Positions 13,777-20,208 of a stretch of 20,208 bases of DNA are shown in pieces. The position numbers and the translations under genes were made by a program. The notes under the pieces were generated by a model. That model made no database searches. It saw nothing but the letters and a program-made list of their open reading frames with translations, and was not told the origin of the DNA. Each line of letters starts with the position of its first letter. The stretch's first letter is position 1. The stretch is from the NCBI GenBank assembly GCA_903933475.1, contig CAIZKE010000345.1:1-20208 (forward strand), read 5' to 3'. Source of the DNA: an uncultured Alphaproteobacteria bacterium (GTDB taxonomy: Bacteria; Pseudomonadota; Alphaproteobacteria; Caulobacterales; Caulobacteraceae).

Positions 13777-15155
13777 CCCCATCCCCCGGCCCTTCCCTGG
13801 TCCGAAGGCTGGTCCTTCTGGCCGCCGTCGGGCTGACGGCCGTCCTGGCTGCGGCGACCCTTCTGCTCGGCCTACTTTTCGAACAGGCAGCCCTGCGCCG
13901 TTTCGACCAGGGCCTTGCAGACCTGACGGACAGCCTCGCCGCCGCCGCCCAGCCGGCCGCCAGCGAAGCGCTCACCGTCCGCGATCTCGGCGACCTGCGG
14001 ACCCTGAGGGTCTATTCAGGTCGCTACTGGCAGGTGCTGAGGCCACCGACCGGCGGCGTCGGCACCGTGCTCGCCCGGTCCCGGTCCCTCTGGGACCTCG
14101 AGCTTTCAATACCGGCCGGTCTGGCGCAACGGCTGGAGGCCCAGCCCGCTGGCACGGTCAGCTACGAGGTTCCCGGGCCCTCGGGCCAGAAACTCCGGGT
14201 CCGCGCCACGCGGCTGGTCCTGCCCGGCGATCCGGCGCCGGTGATCGTCCTGGCGGCCGAGGACCGGCGTCCCGTGGATGCGGATGTGTGGGGATTCTTC
14301 ACTGCAACCTCGGTGGTCTTCGTCCTTTTGGCAGCAGGCCTGGTTGCGGCGGTGGTGATCCAGGTCAGGCTGGGGCTGCGGCCACTCTTCGCCCTGAGTG
14401 ACGAGGTCGCAGACCTCCGGTCGGGGCGGGCGGAAAGTCTCCTCAGGACCTATCCGCGCGAGCTGCGCCCCCTGGCGGACCAACTCAACGCCCTGATGCG
14501 CCATAACCGCGACACCCTGGAGCGCCAACGGGCCCATGTCGGCAACCTTGCCCATGCCCTCAAGACGCCCCTTGCGGTGTTGACCACCGCCGCCTCCCGG
14601 GAGACCGGCGTTCTTGCAGACATGGTGTCGCAGCAGGCCGGGGTCATGGTGAGGCAGGTGGATCACCACCTCCGCCGGGCCCGCGCCGCCGCCCGGCATG
14701 CCGGGGCGGGCCAGTCCACCGGCGTGGCCGCGGTGCTCGACGAAATCGCACGCACGCTTGGCCGGCTCTACGCGGGAAAGGGGCCCAGGATCGACTGGGA
14801 CGCTCCTGAGGAGCTCGTTTTCCTGGGCGAGCGCCAGGACTTGCTCGAGATGGCGGGGAACCTCCTCGAGAACGCCTGCAAGTGGGGCCGAAGCCGGGTT
14901 CGGGTCGTCGCAGAGGCTGACGGGACCGACAGGCTCTTCCTGACCATCGATGATGACGGACCGGGTCTGGCGCCGGCGGAGCGCGAGGCCGCCATGGCCC
15001 GGGGGGCGCGCCTCGACGAGTCGGCCCCCGGTTCAGGTCTGGGCCTCAGCATCGTCAGGGACCTCGCCCGCGCCTACGGCGGCGACCTGCAACTCTCCGG
15101 GTCTCCCCTTGGTGGCCTGCGCGCCCGGGTGGACCTGCCGCGCGCGCTGGCCTGA
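13773..15155 (+). CDS. PhoQ-like sensor histidine kinase
   Basis: Inner-membrane sensor kinase of 460 residues. Transmembrane helices are at about 11-36 and 170-195, with a periplasmic domain of about 130 residues between them that has the PhoQ-like pattern RVYSGRYWQVLRP and SLWDLEL. A HAMP-like linker follows. The H box VGNLAHALKTPLAVL puts the phosphorylated histidine at 261; the NLAHALKTPL form is that of PhoQ. The ATP-binding domain shows NLLENACKWG, DDDGPGLAP and GSGLGLSIV. The start is a GTG overlapping the regulator stop by four bases. Partner of the PhoP-like regulator; the PepSY protein may modulate it. PhoQ senses low divalent cations, acid and peptides, but the signal here is unknown. 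In rhizobia a two-component pair is found beside the same cycHJKL-degP genes. Confidence 0.92.
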   Translation: MTPSPGPSLVRRLVLLAAVGLTAVLAAATLLLGLLFEQAALRRFDQGLADLTDSLAAAAQPAASEALTVRDLGDLRTLRVYSGRYWQVLRPPTGGVGTVLARSRSLWDLELSIPAGLAQRLEAQPAGTVSYEVPGPSGQKLRVRATRLVLPGDPAPVIVLAAEDRRPVDADVWGFFTATSVVFVLLAAGLVAAVVIQVRLGLRPLFALSDEVADLRSGRAESLLRTYPRELRPLADQLNALMRHNRDTLERQRAHVGNLAHALKTPLAVLTTAASRETGVLADMVSQQAGVMVRQVDHHLRRARAAARHAGAGQSTGVAAVLDEIARTLGRLYAGKGPRIDWDAPEELVFLGERQDLLEMAGNLLENACKWGRSRVRVVAEADGTDRLFLTIDDDGPGLAPAEREAAMARGARLDESAPGSGLGLSIVRDLARAYGGDLQLSGSPLGGLRARVDLPRALA

Positions 15156-15189
15156 CGCCACGGCACCCCTCGCCCTTGCGCGCCAAACC

Positions 15190-15204
15190 AGCTAAACGGC
15201 GGCC
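15190..15204 (+). promoter_or_regulatory. GCTANA -10 box with likely leaderless start (ccmI)
   Basis: GCTAAA at 15191-15196 lies exactly 14 bases before the ATG at 15205, the same distance as the box at 11200. The start codon lacks a good Shine-Dalgarno sequence, so the ccm message may begin at the ATG. A TTGCGC at 15176-15181 is a possible but closely spaced -35. Confidence 0.4.
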
Positions 15205-16278
15205 ATGGTCGTTTTCTGGACGGCAGCGGGCCTGCTCTCGGTCGCCGCTGCGGCAGTCATCTTCCTCAGGGCAGCCCGGTCCGCTGCGGAAGCCGGCCTC
15301 GTAGACCCGACTCTCGAAGTCTATCGCCGTCAGCTGACCGAGATCGACGATCTTGCCGAACGCGGCCTCATGGAGGCCGGAGAACGGGATGCCACCCGCG
15401 CCGAGGCCGGACGGCGCCTGTTGGCGGCCGCAGATGGCCCGCAGGCTGGCTGGACGGCGTCTGAGGCACAGAGACCCGTCGTCCTTGCGGCGGCGGCCGC
15501 CGTCGGTGTCCTGGCCCTCGCCGGCTACCTCGTCGTGGGTCAGCCCGCATTACCGGACCAGCCCCTGCAGCAGCGGGTCGACGCCTGGCGGTCCAGCCGT
15601 ATCACCGATCTCGACGCCACCCAGTTGGCCGCCGTCCTCCGCCAGGCCCTTAAGGTGCGTCCCGAGGCCGAGGGCTATCGATTCCTCGCCCTCGCCGAAG
15701 CCCAGTCCGGCAATCCGACCGCCGCAGCCAAGGCCCTGCGCCGGGCAGTCGCGCTCGCGCCGGGGCGGGCCGACCTCTGGGAAATGCTGGGCCTCAGCCT
15801 GATCAGTGGGGCGGGGGGCGAGGTGACCCCCGAAGCCCGGGAGACCCTCGCCACGGCCCTTCGCCTCGCGCCCGGCTCCCTCGTCTCCCGCTTCCATCTC
15901 GCCCGGGCAAGGGCGGCGTCGGGCGACCGTGAGGGCGGGGTCCGCGACCTCCAGGCGATTGCCTCGGACCTTCCGGCCGGGGACCCCCGTCGGGCCGATA
16001 TCGAAACTGCGATCCGCGAGGCCCAGGCGCCCGCCGGGCCTGCGGTCGACGGTCCGGCCTCGGAGATGATCGGGCGCATGGTGTCCGGGCTCGCCGAGCG
16101 ACTCCAGGCCAATCCGGATGACCCGGAGGGCTGGATCCGCCTGGTTCGCTCTTATGCCGTCCTGGGCGACATAGCGAAGCGTGACGCCGCCCTCGACCAG
16201 GCCCGTCGGCGCTATTCCGGCGCACCTGACATCCTGGGGCGCCTGGAAGCGGCGGCTCGCACGGAGCCGATGAAATGA
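15205..16278 (+). CDS. ccmI: Cytochrome c maturation protein CcmI
   Basis: Membrane-bound apocytochrome c chaperone of the heme ligation complex (CycH in rhizobia), 357 residues. The N-terminal helix (about 1-23) and a second helix (about 91-113, VVLAAAAAVGVLALAGYLVVG) flank a short cytoplasmic loop with the family motif VYRRQLTEIDDLAERGLM. The C-terminal periplasmic part is built of TPR units (RQALKVRPEAEGYRFLALAEAQSGNPTAAAKALRRA and following), which in the family bind the C-terminal helix of apocytochrome c. The ATG at 15205 is preceded by a -10-like box at 15191, not by a ribosome binding site. It is the first gene of ccmI-ccmE-ccmF-ccmH and ends in an ATGA overlap with ccmE. Confidence 0.93.
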   Translation: MVVFWTAAGLLSVAAAAVIFLRAARSAAEAGLVDPTLEVYRRQLTEIDDLAERGLMEAGERDATRAEAGRRLLAAADGPQAGWTASEAQRPVVLAAAAAVGVLALAGYLVVGQPALPDQPLQQRVDAWRSSRITDLDATQLAAVLRQALKVRPEAEGYRFLALAEAQSGNPTAAAKALRRAVALAPGRADLWEMLGLSLISGAGGEVTPEARETLATALRLAPGSLVSRFHLARARAASGDREGGVRDLQAIASDLPAGDPRRADIETAIREAQAPAGPAVDGPASEMIGRMVSGLAERLQANPDDPEGWIRLVRSYAVLGDIAKRDAALDQARRRYSGAPDILGRLEAAARTEPMK

Positions 16279-16754
16279 GCGGGCTCCTTCCCAAATCCCC
16301 TCGGGCGAGACGGCGGCTGACCATCCTCGCGGCGGTGGCGCCGGTCCTGGTCTTGGCGGTGGCCCTCACCCTCTGGGGGCTCCGCGGGTCGATCTCCTAT
16401 TTCTACACGCCCGCCCAGGCCGACGCCGCCAAGCCACCGCCGGGACGGTCCGTGCAGCTGGGCGGCCTGGTCGTCGACGGCAGCGTGGTCAAGCACGCCG
16501 ACGGGCGCGTCGAGTTCAATGTCAGGGACAATCAGGCCACCGACCGGGTCCATTACCGGGGCGACCTGCCGGACCTCTTCCGGGAGGGACAGGGGATCGT
16601 GGCCACCGGAACCTTCCGCCAGGATGGCGTCTTCGAGGCCCGCCAGGTGTTGGCCAAGCACGATGAAAACTACATGCCCAAGCAGGTCAGCGAGTCCCTG
16701 AAGGCCCAGGGCGAATGGCGCGGCGACGGTGCGCCGGGACGGTATGCGCCATGA
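16275..16754 (+). CDS. ccmE: Heme chaperone CcmE
   Basis: Periplasm-facing, membrane-anchored heme chaperone (CycJ) of 159 residues. It takes heme from CcmABCD covalently and passes it to the CcmFHI ligation complex. The N-terminal anchor helix is at about 17-40 (LTILAAVAPVLVLAVALTLWGL). The beta-barrel OB-fold follows: GGLVVDGSVVKHADGRVEFNV, VHYRGDLPDLFREGQGIVATG. The heme-binding histidine is His129 with Tyr133 in AKHDENYMP, both invariant. The family-specific YFYTPAQ motif follows the anchor helix. Start and stop both overlap neighbours by four bases (ATGA at 16275-16278 and 16751-16754), so translation is coupled. Confidence 0.96.
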   Translation: MSGLLPKSPRARRRLTILAAVAPVLVLAVALTLWGLRGSISYFYTPAQADAAKPPPGRSVQLGGLVVDGSVVKHADGRVEFNVRDNQATDRVHYRGDLPDLFREGQGIVATGTFRQDGVFEARQVLAKHDENYMPKQVSESLKAQGEWRGDGAPGRYAP

Positions 16755-18727
16755 TCACCGAGTTCGGCGCCTTCGCCCTGATCCTCGCCCTGGTGCTGTC
16801 CCTTGCCCAGGTGCTGCTGTCCGGCATCGGCAGGTACCGGCGGTCCGGCCTTCTGGTGGGGGCGGGGGAGGGTGCGGCCCTGGCCGCCTTCGGTGCCCTG
16901 GCCCTGGCCTTCGCGGCCCTGGCTCACGCCTTCGTCACGTCCGACTTCTCGGTGGCCAATGTTGCGGCCAACTCGCACTCGGAAAAACCGCTTCTGTACC
17001 GGGTCTCCGCCACCTGGGGCAGCCACGAGGGGTCCATGCTGCTCTGGAACCTCGCCCTCACGGGATTCGGTGCTGTGCTCGCCGGCCGGGGGCGGGATCT
17101 GCCTCGGGATCTCAAGGCCGTGGCGGTGGCGGTGCAGGGCCTGATCGGGTCGGTCTTCCTGGCCTATACCGTTCTGGCCTCCAATCCCTTCGTCCGCCTC
17201 GTCGATCCGCCGGTGGAGGGCCGTTCCCTCAATCCCCTGCTCCAGGACCCGGCCCTGGCCGTCCATCCGCCCTTCCTCTACGCCGGCTATGTCGGCATGT
17301 CGGTGGTCTTCTCCCTGGCGGTGGCGGCCCTGGTCGAGGGTCGGATCGACGCGGCCTGGGCCCGCTGGGTGCGCCCCTGGACCCTTGCGGCCTGGAGCTT
17401 CCTGACCGTTGGCATCACCCTGGGGGCCTTCTGGGCCTACTACGAACTGGGCTGGGGCGGCTGGTGGTTCTGGGATCCCGTCGAGAACGCCAGCTTCATG
17501 CCCTGGCTGGTCGCCACTGCCCTCCTGCACTCGGCCGTCGTGACGGAGAAGCGGGGCGCGCTTCCCGGCTGGACGGTATTCCTCGCCATCACCGCCTTCA
17601 GCTTCTCCATGTTGGGTGCCTTCCTGGTGCGCTCGGGCGTCCTGACCTCCGTCCACGCCTTCGCCGTGGACCCGACCCGGGGCGTACTGCTTCTCGGCAT
17701 CCTCCTGGCGACGGCCGGGTCGGCCTTCACCCTCTTTGCCATACGGGCACCGGGCCTCGCCGCCGGCGGCGTCTTCGCGCCGGTCAGTCGCGAGAGCGCC
17801 CTGGTGGCGAACAACATCCTCCTGTCCGCGGCGAGCCTGACGGTCCTCCTGGGCACGCTTTTCCCCCTGATCCGGGAGGCGATCAGCGGCGAGGCGATCT
17901 CGGTCGGCGCGCCCTACTTCAACCTGACCTTCACGCCCCTGATGGTCCTCCTGTGCCTTCTGGTTCCCTTCGGTCCCCTGCTGGCCTGGAAGCGAGGCGA
18001 CCTGTCGCCGGCCTTCCGGGCGCTCATTCCCGCCCTTGTCCTGGGCGTGCTTGCCGGCCTGGCCGCCCTCTGGTTCCTGACGCCCCGCAAGGCCTTCGCC
18101 AGCCTTGGCCTCGGCCTGGCGGCCTGGCTTATCTTGGGTGCCCTGGCCGAGGCCGCTCAACGCATCCGACTCTTTCGAGGCCCCCTTGCGGAGAGCCTTC
18201 GCCGCCTCCGGGGACTGCCACGCGGTGCCTGGGGGACAACCCTCGCCCACCTGGGTCTGGGCGTTTTTGTCCTCGGCGCCTGCTTCGAGACCGCCTGGAA
18301 ACTCGAGGCCGCACAGACCCTGGCGCCGGGCCAGTCCCTGCGTGTCGGTGCCTGGGAGCTCGTCCTGAAGGACGTCCGCCCCGTCGACGGACCGAACTAC
18401 GAGGCCGAAACGGCGCGCATCTCGGCCCTGCGGGATGGGCGGGAGGTCTGCGCCCTGACCCCTTCCCGCCGGTTCTACTCGGCCGGGGGCCAGACCACCT
18501 CGGAGGTGGCCATCTGCACGGTGAACCTCAGCCACCTCTACGTGGTTCTGGGTGAACGCAGACCGGGGCCGGAGGGGCGTGGGGTCTGGCTGGTCCGGGG
18601 CTTCTGGAACCCCTTGGCCCTGCTCATCTTCATCGGCCCGGCGATCATGGCCCTTGGCGGACTGGTCTCCCTGACAGACCGCAGGCTCCGGCTGGCGGCG
18701 GGTCGCCGGCGCGAGGTCCGGCCTTGA
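16751..18727 (+). CDS. ccmF: Cytochrome c heme lyase subunit CcmF
   Basis: Large multi-spanning inner-membrane protein of 658 residues (CycK), the heme-handling core that attaches heme to apocytochrome c with CcmH and CcmI. The tryptophan-rich WWD domain is intact: WGGWWFWDPVEN at 235-246. Candidate heme-ligand histidines include His92 in TWGSHEGSMLLWN and His172 in AVHPPFLYAG. About 14-15 hydrophobic helices are spread over the length, and a large periplasmic segment lies near the C terminus before the last helix (LALLIFIGPAIMALGGLVSL). The ATG at 16751 overlaps the ccmE stop; an in-frame start 36 bases earlier is less likely. It ends in a TTGA overlap with ccmH. NrfE/CcsA relatives are excluded by length and context. 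Confidence 0.96.
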   Translation: MITEFGAFALILALVLSLAQVLLSGIGRYRRSGLLVGAGEGAALAAFGALALAFAALAHAFVTSDFSVANVAANSHSEKPLLYRVSATWGSHEGSMLLWNLALTGFGAVLAGRGRDLPRDLKAVAVAVQGLIGSVFLAYTVLASNPFVRLVDPPVEGRSLNPLLQDPALAVHPPFLYAGYVGMSVVFSLAVAALVEGRIDAAWARWVRPWTLAAWSFLTVGITLGAFWAYYELGWGGWWFWDPVENASFMPWLVATALLHSAVVTEKRGALPGWTVFLAITAFSFSMLGAFLVRSGVLTSVHAFAVDPTRGVLLLGILLATAGSAFTLFAIRAPGLAAGGVFAPVSRESALVANNILLSAASLTVLLGTLFPLIREAISGEAISVGAPYFNLTFTPLMVLLCLLVPFGPLLAWKRGDLSPAFRALIPALVLGVLAGLAALWFLTPRKAFASLGLGLAAWLILGALAEAAQRIRLFRGPLAESLRRLRGLPRGAWGTTLAHLGLGVFVLGACFETAWKLEAAQTLAPGQSLRVGAWELVLKDVRPVDGPNYEAETARISALRDGREVCALTPSRRFYSAGGQTTSEVAICTVNLSHLYVVLGERRPGPEGRGVWLVRGFWNPLALLIFIGPAIMALGGLVSLTDRRLRLAAGRRREVRP

Positions 18728-19227
18728 GGCGGCTTGGCGTGTCCTTGGCTGTCGCCCTGGCGGCCGCCCTGTGCCTTGCGGCGGCCTCGGATCCTGCCGA
18801 GCGCCTTCCGGACCCTGCCCAGGAGGCCCGCGCCCGGGCCCTCTTCCGGGAGGTGCGCTGCATGGTCTGCCAGAACGAGTCCATCGCGGATTCCGAAGCC
18901 GGCCTCGCGGTCGACCTGCGCCGCCTCGTACGGGAGCGGATCGCCTCTGGCCAGGACGACGCCCAGGTCCGGGGCTGGCTGGTCGATCGCTACGGCGAAT
19001 TCGTCCTCCTGCGGCCGTCCTTCTCCTGGGCGAACCTTGCGCTTTGGCTGGCACCCCTGGCGGTGGTGATCGCTGGCGTCCTGGCCCTTGCGGCGCGCCT
19101 GCGACGGCCTGCCCCGGCCGACGCCGCCCTTACAGAAGCTGAGGCAAGGCGCCTGTCCGAGCTGTTGGCGGGTGCGGATGGCCATGATCCTGCCCTGAAA
19201 TCGTCTCGGGACGATCCCAATGCATGA
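18724..19227 (+). CDS. ccmH: Cytochrome c maturation protein CcmH
   Basis: Periplasmic thiol-disulfide component of the heme ligation complex (CycL/Ccl2 type), 167 residues. A signal peptide (about 1-22) leads into the helical domain with the redox motif RCMVCQNESIADS, cysteines at 46 and 49, which reduces the apocytochrome CXXCH site. LRRLVRERIASGQDDAQVRGWLVDRYGEFVLL follows, as usual. A transmembrane helix lies at about 103-122, with a short charged tail. The most likely start is the TTG at 18724, overlapping the ccmF stop by four bases, with GAGG upstream; a GTG at 18739 is an alternative. Only the short CcmH domain is present because its TPR half is the separate ccmI gene. ccmABCDG are not in the window. 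Confidence 0.93.
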   Translation: MRRLGVSLAVALAAALCLAAASDPAERLPDPAQEARARALFREVRCMVCQNESIADSEAGLAVDLRRLVRERIASGQDDAQVRGWLVDRYGEFVLLRPSFSWANLALWLAPLAVVIAGVLALAARLRRPAPADAALTEAEARRLSELLAGADGHDPALKSSRDDPNA

Positions 19228-19251
19228 CGTAATCCTCATTTGAGCGGACCC

Positions 19252-19297
19252 CCGCGATTTGGCATGTAGGTTTATGCCCGGCTGCGAAGGATCGCGG
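19252..19297. repeat. Nested inverted repeats upstream of degP
   Basis: An outer pair, CCGCGAT at 19252-19258 and ATCGCGG at 19291-19297, encloses an inner pair, GGCAT at 19261-19265 and ATGCC at 19274-19278. Together they can fold into a two-level stem that ends eight bases before the degP ribosome binding site (19305-19310). It may be a leader structure of degP or the 3' end of the ccm transcript; there is no T-run. No clear promoter was seen between ccmH and degP. Confidence 0.45.
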
Positions 19298-19315
19298 CGG
19301 GCCGAAGGGAAAGAA

Positions 19316-20208
19316 GTGAGCACCATGAGCTCGAACAAGAGCCGTTATCTCTTCGGGGCCCTCGCGGGAGCCTTTGTCGCTGGCATCGCCATGACTGCGG
19401 GTGCCGGGCTCAACGCCGCCGAGCGCACGGGAAGCGATCCGACCGCGCCGCCGGCGGCAGCGGCCAGTTCCAACTTCGCCCCGCCTCCGGGCGCGCCGAT
19501 GTCTTTCGCTGACATCTTCGAGAAGGTGTCCCCTGCGGTGGTTTCGATCAACGTGACGAGCCGGGTCGATATGTCCCGACTGCAGCGACAGATCCCGGGT
19601 CTGCCCTTCGTGATTCCGCCCGGGCAGGGCGGCGAGGAGGGCAATGAGGGCGGAAGTGGTCCGCGCCGGCAGTCGGCTGGGTCGGGCTTCTTCATCTCGG
19701 CCGACGGCTACGTGGTGACCAACAATCACGTCATCGAGGACGCCGAGAGCATCAAGGTTGTCCTGAAGGACGAGACCGAGCTCGAGGCGACGGTCGTCGG
19801 ACGCGACGAGGGCACGGACATAGCCGTCCTAAAGGTCAAAGGCTCGGCCTTCACCTTCGTCAACTTCGAGAATTCCGCCCGGCCCCGGGTGGGCGACTGG
19901 GTGTTGACCGTCGGCAACCCCTACAACCTGGGCGGGACCGCCACCGCTGGCATCGTCTCGGCCTACGGGCGGGACATCGGCGAGAACTTCGTCGACTACA
20001 TCCAGATCGACGCGCCCATCAACCGGGGCAATTCCGGTGGCCCGACCTTTGACGTCTATGGACGCGTGATCGGGGTCAACAGCGCCATCTTCTCACCCAC
20101 CGGGGGTTCCGTGGGTATCGGCTTCGCCGTACCCGCCGACGTGGCCGCCAGGGTTTCCCGCCAGCTGATCTCCAACGGCAAGGTGGTGCGCGGCTATATC
20201 GGCGCCAC
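19316..20208 (+). CDS. degP: Do/DegP-type serine endoprotease (partial, runs off the end)
   Basis: Periplasmic HtrA-family protease/chaperone, 297 residues visible with the 3' part missing. A signal peptide or anchor occupies about 1-35 (YLFGALAGAFVAGIAMTAGAGLNAAE), then a flexible proline/alanine-rich stretch. The trypsin-like domain starts at SFADIFEKVSPAVVSI. The catalytic triad is complete: His138 in VTNNHVIEDAE, Asp168 in GTDIAVLKV and Ser240 in NRGNSGGP. The Q-linker/LA loop near 95-120 is Gly/Glu-rich (GQGGEEGNEGGSGPRRQ). The window stops in the first PDZ domain (KVVRGYIGA). I prefer the GTG at 19316, five bases after AAGGGA; an in-frame ATG at 19325 is nearly as good. It follows the ccm operon by 88 bases, as degP follows cycHJKL in rhizobia; numbering is from 19316. 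Confidence 0.93.
   Translation, partial: MSTMSSNKSRYLFGALAGAFVAGIAMTAGAGLNAAERTGSDPTAPPAAAASSNFAPPPGAPMSFADIFEKVSPAVVSINVTSRVDMSRLQRQIPGLPFVIPPGQGGEEGNEGGSGPRRQSAGSGFFISADGYVVTNNHVIEDAESIKVVLKDETELEATVVGRDEGTDIAVLKVKGSAFTFVNFENSARPRVGDWVLTVGNPYNLGGTATAGIVSAYGRDIGENFVDYIQIDAPINRGNSGGPTFDVYGRVIGVNSAIFSPTGGSVGIGFAVPADVAARVSRQLISNGKVVRGYIGA

Noticed and set aside
16670..19054. Long minus-strand reading frame opposite ccmF and ccmH
   Set aside because: Its translation is Gly/Arg/Gln-rich without domains, and the opposite strand encodes intact CcmF and CcmH.
15205..19227. Absence of ccmG and split ccmH/ccmI as a broken operon
   Set aside because: The ccmI-E-F-H (cycHJKL) layout is normal for Alphaproteobacteria, with ccmABCDG elsewhere.
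1..20208. CRISPR array, prophage, insertion sequence or defence island
   Set aside because: No regularly spaced repeats, transposase, integrase or phage genes; nearly all coding sequence belongs to recognised chromosomal families.

Overview
The window is a gene-dense, high-GC stretch of an alphaproteobacterial chromosome, most likely Caulobacterales (Caulobacter/Phenylobacterium/Brevundimonas type). The reasons are the YbjN-proC pair, a DUF2336 protein, the ccmI-ccmE-ccmF-ccmH (cycHJKL) operon followed by a degP-type protease, and candidate sites for the Caulobacter cell-cycle regulators CcrM (GANTC), CtrA (TTAA-N7-TTAA) and DnaA (G-box). The order is inferred from sequence recognition, not from a search.

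Layout. 1-1430: YbjN-domain protein and proC (proline synthesis), plus strand, behind a cluster of GANTC sites. 1427-1480: a REP-like palindrome whose two arms supply the stop codons of proC and of the convergent DUF2147 secreted protein (1477-1944, minus). 2081-4148 (minus): an OmpR-type response regulator and EnvZ-type kinase, separated by one base. 4240-5118 (plus): ilvE, divergent from the regulator. 5128-8818 (minus): a NitT/TauT-type ABC importer in the order binding lipoprotein, ATPase, permease, followed by a DUF2336 gene with a CtrA-like box in front of it. 8859-9309: the only long gap (about 450 bp), with no convincing gene but with three DnaA-box-like sites and a direct repeat. 9310-11124 (minus): uup, an ABC-F ATPase. 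11214-12695 (plus): a YcgN-type cysteine-cluster protein and a DnaJ/CbpA-type co-chaperone. 12744-15155 (plus): PepSY protein, PhoP-like regulator and PhoQ-like kinase, tightly coupled. 15205-19227 (plus): ccmI, ccmE, ccmF, ccmH with 4-base start/stop overlaps. 19316 to the window end: a DegP/HtrA serine protease, cut off at the start of its first PDZ domain.

How the genes work together. The ccm genes build the heme chaperone (CcmE) and the heme ligation complex (CcmF/H/I) for c-type cytochromes in the periplasm, and DegP provides periplasmic protein quality control. The PepSY-regulator-kinase set just upstream is a plausible envelope sensor. In rhizobia, from memory, a two-component pair lies beside the same cycHJKL-degP block, but on the other side of it. 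Most of the window is conserved housekeeping DNA. I found no prophage, transposon, CRISPR array, toxin-antitoxin or defence system. The interesting signals are regulatory: the GANTC cluster, the CtrA and DnaA sites, two GCTANA boxes at the same distance (14 nt) before an ATG that suggest leaderless mRNAs, a hairpin over the PepSY ribosome binding site, and a nested stem before degP.
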